Of a stretch of DNA of 6,484 nucleotides, positions 1-6,484 are shown in pieces. The notes below the pieces were generated by a model, which had not been told where the DNA came from, made no database searches, and saw only the letters and a program-made list of their open reading frames with translations. Position 1 is the first letter of the stretch. Every line of letters begins with the position of its first letter. This DNA comes from an uncultured Polyangiaceae bacterium. GTDB taxonomy: Bacteria > Myxococcota_A > Polyangia > Polyangiales > Houyiibacteriaceae. Where the stretch lies: assembly GCA_947258625.1 (NCBI GenBank), contig CAMYJN010000144.1, positions 1 to 6,484 of the forward strand, in the 5' to 3' direction. A program made the position numbers and the translations under genes.

Positions 1-468
1 CTCGATGAGTGCGGTCCCGCGCTGAATCGACATCGAGCTCGTCGTTGGAGCCGCACCGGGCGGGCACTTGAACGCCGTGCCGACGATCGTCACATTGGAA
101 CCGGTTCCATAGCCGTGCGCTAGGGCAGGCTCCGTGTCTTTTTCGTCCGGCTGACGGCCATCTCCCTGTGCGACCTCCTCAGTACGCAACAAAAGATGGG
201 TTGCGCCTCTCTCGGCGGCCTGGTTGCGGACGTCGTTCTCGGCGGATTCTTCATTGATGGATGGCTTGGAGTAGGCGCCCGTCAGCCCGCCTCCGTGACC
301 GATCACCTCGCCGAGGTTCTCGCAGTCTAACGGCTCGTCGTAGAGCAGCACGATCTCGGCTCCTCGGTTACTGAGCTGATCCGCCTTGCAACCCATGAGC
401 GACAATAGAAGAGCCAAGACAACGGAGAATGCGAACATGCGCGCGCGATAAGGAATTCTAGACTTCAT
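1..468 (-). CDS. DUF4156-type lipoprotein, 3' end outside window
   Basis: The frame reads without a stop from an ATG at 468 to the left edge, giving 156 residues of an incomplete gene. The N-terminus is a lipoprotein signal: basic residues (MKSRIPYRAR), a hydrophobic stretch at about 12-25, then LSLMGC with the candidate lipidated Cys at 27. Met at the -2 position of the lipobox is less common but tolerated. The mature part carries a Cys49-x2-LGEVIG segment and, about 30 residues on, NDVRNQAAERGATHLLL (residues 78-94). This pairing is characteristic of small DUF4156 envelope lipoproteins. A second Cys at 135 might pair with Cys49, which is inference. The start at 468 is preferred over the internal ATG (codon 11) because AGGAGA lies 7 nt upstream. 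The protein is probably membrane-anchored and periplasm-facing. Its molecular function is unknown, and it is divergent from the synthetase operon with no evident functional link to it. Confidence 0.8.
   Translation of the reverse strand, partial: MKSRIPYRARMFAFSVVLALLLSLMGCKADQLSNRGAEIVLLYDEPLDCENLGEVIGHGGGLTGAYSKPSINEESAENDVRNQAAERGATHLLLRTEEVAQGDGRQPDEKDTEPALAHGYGTGSNVTIVGTAFKCPPGAAPTTSSMSIQRGTALIE
96..109. repeat. 14-bp perfect palindrome in the lipoprotein gene
   Basis: TGGAACCGGTTCCA reads the same on both strands and falls in the coding sequence for residues of about 120-124 (YGTGS). Roughly one palindrome of this length every sixteen thousand bases is expected by chance in random sequence, so significance is doubtful. 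It shares GGAACC/GGTTCC half-sites with the inverted repeat at 3085-3109. Confidence 0.4.
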
Positions 469-475
469 CCACGAG

Positions 476-481
476 TCTCCT
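476..481 (-). promoter_or_regulatory. Ribosome binding site of the lipoprotein gene
   Basis: Read on the minus strand this is AGGAGA, followed by a 7-nt spacer to the ATG at 468. It decides the start codon in favour of 468 over the in-frame ATG ten codons downstream. Confidence 0.7.
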
Positions 482-584
482 GCCGAAACACTGCCTAGCT
501 GACGCGCGAAGTCAACCCCCGTGGCCGCTCCCCCTGTTCGAAGACACTCGCTTTCGACCGAACGCCACGGTAGTGTAGCCCGCC

Positions 585-590
585 GGAGAA
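585..590 (+). promoter_or_regulatory. Ribosome binding site of the acyl-CoA synthetase gene
   Basis: GGAGAA lies 7 nt before the ATG at 598. It is the clearest Shine-Dalgarno sequence on the plus strand; the two following genes of the cluster lack one of this quality. Confidence 0.7.
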
Positions 591-597
591 CTTCATC

Positions 598-2484
<1,887 letters not shown>

Positions 2485-2652
2485 ATGAACAGGGAGCAAG
2501 AGCGCGCGCTGCTTCTGTTCGCGGTTGCGATCGTGCTCATCGCGACCCCAGTGCGGGCCGTGTGGCTTCAAACCTGGTGGTCTCCCTTTGCATTTTGGCT
2601 GGGGATGATCGCGGTCGTGGCGCTGATTCATCGCACCGACCATGCAGCTTAA
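2485..2652 (+). CDS. Small two-helix membrane protein ahead of the sensor kinase
   Basis: This is a 55-residue ORF. Its ATG directly abuts the synthetase stop (TAA then ATG, no gap), and its TAA lies inside the next gene, giving an 11-bp overlap. The protein begins with a charged N-terminus (MNREQER). Two hydrophobic stretches follow, at about 8-28 and 34-49, joined by a Trp-rich turn (VWLQTWWSP), and it ends in a short polar tail (HRTDHAA). It has no signal cleavage site or enzymatic motif. Two relationships are plausible. One is a counterpart of the small ORF recalled as cbrX, which precedes cbrA in Pseudomonas and is translationally coupled to it. The other is a shortened relative of the small subunits (DUF4212-like, two helices, P-x-FW motif in helix 2) that accompany sodium:solute symporters; here PFAFWLG is at 34-40. 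No strong Shine-Dalgarno sequence precedes it, so it probably depends on ribosomes finishing the synthetase. Expression is inferred from position and overlap only. Confidence 0.7.
   Translation: MNREQERALLLFAVAIVLIATPVRAVWLQTWWSPFAFWLGMIAVVALIHRTDHAA
2642..2652 (+). promoter_or_regulatory. Translational coupling junction (overlapping start and stop)
   Basis: The start codon of the sensor kinase and the stop codon of the small membrane protein lie in the same 11 bases, ATGCAGCTTAA, in different frames. The 20 bases before the kinase ATG contain no purine-rich Shine-Dalgarno element, and an in-frame TGA at 2624-2626 rules out an upstream start. Kinase translation therefore probably relies on ribosomes that terminate at 2652 and reinitiate 10 bases back. 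Confidence 0.6.
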
Positions 2653-5509
2653 TCACTTCATCCTCTTCTTCCTGGCGGTTACACTGCTCGGGCTCTACAT
2701 CCTGGGTTCGGAGGTCGTCGAGCGCTCGCCGCGCTGGGGCCGGCTCGGGCGAAACCGATTCAGCTACGCGCTCGCCCTCGGGGTCTATGCAACGACCTGG
2801 ACGCTCTTCGGAAGCGTTGGGTTTGCCGCGACGGAGGGTTATGGCTTCCTCGCCATTTACTTCGGCGTCACTCTGTCCTGCATCGCGATTCCGTTTCTTT
2901 GGGCGCCGGTCGCGGAGCTCGTCGATAGGTATCGGCTCGGGAGCATCGCCGACGTCTTCGCCTTTCGATACCAAAGCCGCACCCTAGGCGCTGCGGTTTC
3001 ACTTTTCATGGTCGCAGGCCTGCTGCCTTACATCGCCTTGCAGCTCCGTGCGGTTGCGGACGGCGCCGCCATACTGGTTGGCGAGGAACCGAGCGACAAG
3101 CTCGGTTCCGTCTACGCTTTGTTGCTGAGCGCGTTCGCCGTGACGCTCGGCGTGCGTTACGCGGACGGCCGCGCCCATCGACCCGGGCTCATCGCGACGC
3201 TCGCGTTCGAGAGTCTGTTCAAGCTCATCGCTTTGTTGATAGTCGGCAGCGCCGTCTTGTTCACCATGTTTGGAGGGGTTCGCGACCTCAACGAGTACCT
3301 TCGGGCACGACCCGAGCTCGTCGAGAACATGGTGAACCCGGTGATGGGCGACTCATGGATCGCACTGGTGTTCGTCACGTTCTGCGCAGCGTTTCTGCTT
3401 CCTAGGCAGTTCTTCGTGGCGTTCGTCCAGCGACCTGGCCCCCGCAGCCTCAAGACCGCTCGCTGGGCCCTGCCTCTGTACCTGTTTGCGATCAACCTAC
3501 CCGTACCGATCCTCTACTGGGCCGGCCGCGACCTGGCAGCTCCGGGCGTTCGGCCCGACGTCTATGTTCTCATCGCGGTGCAAAGCTCGCCGGCACTCCA
3601 AACACTCGCGTTCCTAGGAGCCGTGTCGGCCGCAAGTGCAATGATTTTGGTGTCGTCGATTGCCCTCAGTGGCATGGTTGCGAACTATCTCGTGCCACGT
3701 TTCGGGCCGAGTCCGGAGTCGCTGCTGACGCGCTGGGCGGTCTTTCGACGCTCGACGATCATCGGTGTCGTCGTCGCCGGCTTGCTCATCCATTTCACGC
3801 TTCCGCGAACGCGCTCGCTCGTCGATCTCGGGCTTGCTTCGTTCGTCGCGGTCACCCATCTGCTGCCGGGATTGCTGGGTGCGCTTTTTTGGCGACGCGC
3901 GACGCGGGCGGGAGTGCTCGCGGGTTTAGTCGTGGGCGCGAGCTCCTGGGCGGTGCTGACCGCATCCCCTTTGTTTGGCGTCGAGCTCGACGTCTCGGGC
4001 CTCTACGCGCTTTTTGGTTTCACCGACCCGGGCGCGCGAGGGCCCGCCATCTGGCTGAGTTTGACCGCCCATGCGTTCGTCTTCATGGGCGTCTCCCTAC
4101 TCACCGCGCGCTCACCCGAGGAACGCAACGCAGCGGAGGCCTGTCGTGAACCGCGCGTGACTCGGCTTCTACAGGTGCCCGACTCTCCCGAGTCGCTTCA
4201 GGAACGCTTGACTTCGTACGTCGGAAAGCGAACCGCAATCGAGGAGATCGACCAGGCAGCAACCGCAGCCGACGTGTACTGGCCGCCACGAGACCGGCCG
4301 GAGCTGCTGCGATTGATCACCGAGCTCGAAGGACGGCTGAGTGAACGAATCGGTCCCCTGGCGGCCCGCACCTACGTCCATGGAGGCCGCCCGGTTCGTG
4401 CAGATGCGCTTGCGGAACGGCTGCGCGCTTTCCGAGAGCTCGACTCGCGCTACGCCGCCGGGTCACAGCGCAGCTCACCGGCACAGGCGGCACGCCGCTA
4501 CCTTTCGCAGCTGATGTCCGAGCTGCCAGTGGGCGTTTGCACGGTCGATGACCACGAAGACGTGGTCATCTGGAACGCCCAGCTCGAGCGGATGTCGGGC
4601 TTGGATGAAGACGAAATTTGCGGCCACCCGATGCACGACATCCCAGACCCTTGGTGGCCACTGTTCGACGAGCTTGCCCATCAGCCGACAGGGTCGGTCA
4701 TCGAACGTGAATACGACCTAGGCGACGGAACGATCGAGCTTCGTGCGCAAACTGGGACGATCCCGGGCGAGTCCCAGGAGGGCCGCGTATTCGTCGTCGA
4801 AGACGTGACGGCGCTCCGGCAGCTCGAGCGGCACGTGGCACACAAAGACCGCCTCTCTTCGATTGGCACCTTGGCCTCAGGCGTAGCCCACGAAGTTGGC
4901 AACCCGCTGACCGGAATCTTGATGGTTGCACGGAACCTTGCAACAGACCCAGGCGTGGACGACGCCGCGGAACGGCTCGGGATCATCGTGGACGAAGCGC
5001 AGCGTATTCACGGGATCGTGCAGAGCCTGCTCACCTTCAGTCGTCGGGATGAAACCCCAGTCGAGCTGCAGGCGATCCCGGTGGCGGGAGTGGTCCGCAA
5101 CGCCGCGGAGCTCGCGAAGCTCGAGACCGAAGGCTGCCGAATCGACCTGGATCTCTCCGTAGACGCTCCTGCCATGGCAAGCCCTGACGGGTTAACTCAG
5201 GTCCTGGTAAACCTGCTGAACAACGCCAGGCAAGCCTGCTCGCCTGGCGCAACCGTCTACGTGCGAACGCGAGTCGACAACGGCTCGGTGCTCATCGACG
5301 TCGACGACGAGGGACCAGGTATCCCGGAAGAGCTTTCCGCCCTGGTATTCGAGCCTTTTTTCACGACGAAGGCTCACGGGCAGGGCACCGGGCTTGGCCT
5401 TTCGGTGTCCCGACAGATCGTGGAGCAGTTTGGGGGCTCACTCCGCTATGAGCCACGTCGATCCGGCGGAAGCCGGTTCACGATCACCCTCCAAGCCTAT
5501 GAGAACTGA
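2642..5509 (+). CDS. Sodium:solute symporter-like sensor histidine kinase (SSS-STAC-PAS-HisKA-HATPase, CbrA-like)
   Basis: This is a 955-residue inner-membrane hybrid. Residues 4-487 form a sodium:solute-symporter domain with about 13 hydrophobic helices (near 4-21, 41-61, 68-90, 113-134, 155-172, 182-208, 239-255, 275-294, 318-348, 370-388, 396-417, 424-443 and 466-487). The segment TTWTLFGSVGFAATEGYGF (51-69) is typical of sensor-type SSS proteins. Residues of about 510-580 look like a STAC linker (LTSYVGKR at 523-530, ERIGPLAAR near 568-576). A PAS domain follows (about 621-730, with the usual VEDVTALRQLE exit at 719-729). The HisKA H-box is GVAHEVGNPLTGI with phospho-accepting His750. The ATPase domain has the N box (NLLNNARQA, 857-865), G1 (DEGPGIP, 889-895), F box (FEPFFTTK, 903-910) and G2 (GTGLGL, 915-920), so the catalytic parts are all intact. 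There is no C-terminal receiver. The HExxNPL H-box and the NtrC-type partner downstream fit CbrA better than CrbS. The ligand is inferred to be a short carboxylate because of the synthetase; transport activity is unproven. Confidence 0.9.
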   Translation: MQLNHFILFFLAVTLLGLYILGSEVVERSPRWGRLGRNRFSYALALGVYATTWTLFGSVGFAATEGYGFLAIYFGVTLSCIAIPFLWAPVAELVDRYRLGSIADVFAFRYQSRTLGAAVSLFMVAGLLPYIALQLRAVADGAAILVGEEPSDKLGSVYALLLSAFAVTLGVRYADGRAHRPGLIATLAFESLFKLIALLIVGSAVLFTMFGGVRDLNEYLRARPELVENMVNPVMGDSWIALVFVTFCAAFLLPRQFFVAFVQRPGPRSLKTARWALPLYLFAINLPVPILYWAGRDLAAPGVRPDVYVLIAVQSSPALQTLAFLGAVSAASAMILVSSIALSGMVANYLVPRFGPSPESLLTRWAVFRRSTIIGVVVAGLLIHFTLPRTRSLVDLGLASFVAVTHLLPGLLGALFWRRATRAGVLAGLVVGASSWAVLTASPLFGVELDVSGLYALFGFTDPGARGPAIWLSLTAHAFVFMGVSLLTARSPEERNAAEACREPRVTRLLQVPDSPESLQERLTSYVGKRTAIEEIDQAATAADVYWPPRDRPELLRLITELEGRLSERIGPLAARTYVHGGRPVRADALAERLRAFRELDSRYAAGSQRSSPAQAARRYLSQLMSELPVGVCTVDDHEDVVIWNAQLERMSGLDEDEICGHPMHDIPDPWWPLFDELAHQPTGSVIEREYDLGDGTIELRAQTGTIPGESQEGRVFVVEDVTALRQLERHVAHKDRLSSIGTLASGVAHEVGNPLTGILMVARNLATDPGVDDAAERLGIIVDEAQRIHGIVQSLLTFSRRDETPVELQAIPVAGVVRNAAELAKLETEGCRIDLDLSVDAPAMASPDGLTQVLVNLLNNARQACSPGATVYVRTRVDNGSVLIDVDDEGPGIPEELSALVFEPFFTTKAHGQGTGLGLSVSRQIVEQFGGSLRYEPRRSGGSRFTITLQAYEN
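3085..3109. repeat. Perfect 10-bp inverted repeat within the kinase gene
   Basis: The arms GGAACCGAGC (3085-3094) and GCTCGGTTCC (3100-3109) are exact reverse complements around the 5-base loop GACAA, so the mRNA can form a strong hairpin. It lies in codons 148-156, the loop between the fourth and fifth membrane helices. No U-tract follows, so it is not a classical rho-independent terminator. Confidence 0.6.
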
Positions 5510-5516
5510 GGGATTG

Positions 5517-5534
5517 AAGGACGCTACAGTCCTT
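5517..5534 (+). other. Intercistronic hairpin between kinase and regulator genes
   Basis: AAGGAC (5517-5522) and GTCCTT (5529-5534) pair around a 6-base loop, and up to three G-U wobbles could lengthen the stem. It fills most of the 40-bp gap between the kinase stop and the regulator GTG. No T-run follows and the downstream gene is co-oriented, so a processing or translation element is more likely than a terminator. A chance origin is possible for a stem this short. Confidence 0.4.
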
Positions 5535-5549
5535 TGGTACTAATCACCG

Positions 5550-6484
5550 GTGGCGAAGATCCTTTTGGTGGAGGATGAGCGGGTCATCCGTGCGGAGATC
5601 GAGCGCATCCTTACGCGGGATGGGCACGAGGTCATCGCTGTCGCGAGTGTTGCGGCGGCCGAAAAAGAACGTCCCGAGTGCTTCGACTTGGTCATCACGG
5701 ACGTGAGGCTGGCCGGTGAGGCGGGTGACGTTTTGCTCGAACGCGTAGGTCAGGTCCCCGTCATCGTGATGACGGCCTATGGTTCGGTGAGCGCAGCGGT
5801 GGACGCGATGAAACGGGGCGCAGCCGACTACCTTTCGAAGCCCTTCGAGCCAGACGAGTTGAGTGCCGCCGTCGAGCGGGTGCTTCGGCATCGCGCCGCG
5901 ATGGCTCTGGGGCAGGAGAGCGCCAAAGCGGATCCTTACAACATCGTCGCAACCCAATCGAGCCCCATGCAGGAAACTCTGCGCTGGGCACGCAAAGTCG
6001 CGCCGACCGAAGCAACGGTATTGATCCTCGGCGAGTCGGGCACCGGCAAGGAGCTGATCGCGCGCGCCGTGCACAACCAGAGCGCCCGCACGGGGGCATT
6101 CGTCCCGGTGAACTGCGCGTCGATTCCGGAGACACTGCTCGAGTCGGAGCTGTTCGGACACGAGAAGGGCGCGTTCACGGGGGCCCTGAGCCGGCAGGAA
6201 GGCCTGGTGCATGCCGCTCATGGCGGGACGCTCTTTCTCGATGAGATCGGTGAGCTCTCTCAGGCCGCGCAGGCGCGCTTGCTGCGGATCCTTCAGCAGC
6301 GCGAAGTTCGGCGCGTCGGTGCTCGCAAGGCCGAATCGGTCGACATTCGACTGGTCGCGGCGACGCATCGGAACCTTCCAATGCTCGTAGAACAGGGGGA
6401 ATTCCGAGCGGATCTGTATTTTCGGATCAAGGTCGTGGAGATCGAGCTTCCGCCCCTTTGTCAACGCGGCGACGATATCCCCGC
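5550..6484 (+). CDS. NtrC-family sigma-54-dependent response regulator, 3' end outside window
   Basis: The first 311 residues are present and the gene runs off the right edge. A receiver domain (about 1-115) has the acidic pair Glu8-Asp9, phospho-acceptor Asp51 in ITDVRLAG, Thr75 and Lys97 in YLSKPF. A sigma-54-interaction AAA+ domain follows from about residue 131, with Walker A GESGTGKE (161-168, Lys167), the sigma-54 contact loop GAFTGA (207-212), Walker B GTLFLDEIGE (226-235), sensor I near VAATHRN (269-275) and the FRADLYFRI segment (285-293). The intact GAFTGA loop implies a true RNA-polymerase-sigma-54 activator. A Fis-type DNA-binding domain is expected beyond the window. The GTG at 5550 is chosen because KILLVEDE follows immediately and an in-frame TAA lies at 5541-5543; no good Shine-Dalgarno sequence precedes it. 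It is the probable phosphorylation partner of the upstream kinase, as in CbrA/CbrB. Confidence 0.92.
   Translation, partial: MAKILLVEDERVIRAEIERILTRDGHEVIAVASVAAAEKERPECFDLVITDVRLAGEAGDVLLERVGQVPVIVMTAYGSVSAAVDAMKRGAADYLSKPFEPDELSAAVERVLRHRAAMALGQESAKADPYNIVATQSSPMQETLRWARKVAPTEATVLILGESGTGKELIARAVHNQSARTGAFVPVNCASIPETLLESELFGHEKGAFTGALSRQEGLVHAAHGGTLFLDEIGELSQAAQARLLRILQQREVRRVGARKAESVDIRLVAATHRNLPMLVEQGEFRADLYFRIKVVEIELPPLCQRGDDIP

Larger units (their letters stand above)
469..597. promoter_or_regulatory. Divergent intergenic region, presumed promoters
   Basis: This is the only long non-coding gap ahead of the plus-strand cluster, so the promoters for both directions are expected here or just inside the lipoprotein gene. 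No confident sigma-70 pair is visible. A TTGACT hexamer on the minus strand (510-515) has only a poor -10 partner at the right spacing. No GG-N10-GC core of a sigma-54 promoter is present on the plus strand; the nearest is GG at 523-524, with TG instead of GC twelve bases on. A 10-bp palindrome TTCGACCGAA lies at 553-562 and is short enough to be chance. Confidence 0.4.

Noticed and set aside
487..515. Possible sigma-70 promoter for the lipoprotein gene (TTGACT and a -10-like hexamer on the minus strand)
   Set aside because: The -10 hexamer at 17-bp spacing matches only two of six consensus positions, and the implied transcript start would fall at the ribosome binding site.
521..538. Candidate -24/-12 element (TGGCC followed by TGTT) upstream of the synthetase
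   Set aside because: The -12 GC dinucleotide is absent at the required spacing (TG instead), so it does not meet the minimum sigma-54 promoter core.
5224..5249. 8-bp inverted repeat CGCCAGGC/GCCTGGCG with a 10-base loop in the kinase gene
   Set aside because: A stem of this length with a long loop is expected about once by chance in a GC-rich window, and it lies in the conserved N-box coding region.
5544..6464. Minus-strand open frame of 306 codons opposite the response regulator
   Set aside because: The plus strand encodes an unmistakable receiver plus AAA+ protein through the same bases; the antisense translation is Arg/Asp/His-rich and looks like a GC-driven shadow.

Overview
The window is a GC-rich, densely coded piece of a bacterial chromosome. 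The intact NtrC-type sigma-54 activator, the sodium:solute-symporter/histidine-kinase hybrid and the Acs/PrpE-type synthetase all point to a Gram-negative proteobacterium or a relative such as Myxococcota/Deltaproteobacteria. The phylum is an inference from gene content and base composition; no rRNA or tRNA is present to settle it.

Layout. Positions 1-468 (minus strand) hold the first 156 codons of a small lipoprotein of DUF4156 type, which runs off the left edge. A 129-bp divergent intergenic region (469-597) has a Shine-Dalgarno sequence for each flanking gene. The plus strand then carries one compact, co-oriented cluster to the right edge: a 628-aa propionyl-CoA (short-chain acyl-CoA) synthetase (598-2484); a 55-aa two-helix membrane protein (2485-2652) whose ATG directly follows the synthetase stop; a 955-aa SSS-STAC-PAS-HisKA-HATPase sensor kinase (2642-5509) that overlaps the small gene by 11 bp; and, after 40 bp, a GTG-started NtrC-family response regulator (5550-6484, truncated at the right edge after 311 codons).

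How the genes fit together. The order resembles a self-contained short-chain carboxylate switch. A kinase with a transporter-like membrane domain would sense or import a small organic acid, phosphorylate the sigma-54 activator encoded next to it, and share a transcript with the enzyme that activates that acid to its CoA thioester. The domain plan matches CbrA/CbrB of Pseudomonas and is related to the CrbS/CrbR acetate switch that controls acs in Vibrio and relatives. The notable points are that the likely metabolic target is fused to the regulator operon, and that a tiny membrane ORF sits at the kinase start, which has no Shine-Dalgarno sequence of its own. That arrangement suggests translational coupling. 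The kinase gene also contains a perfect 10-bp inverted repeat that coding alone does not obviously explain.

No mobile elements, CRISPR arrays, RNA genes or rho-independent terminators were seen.
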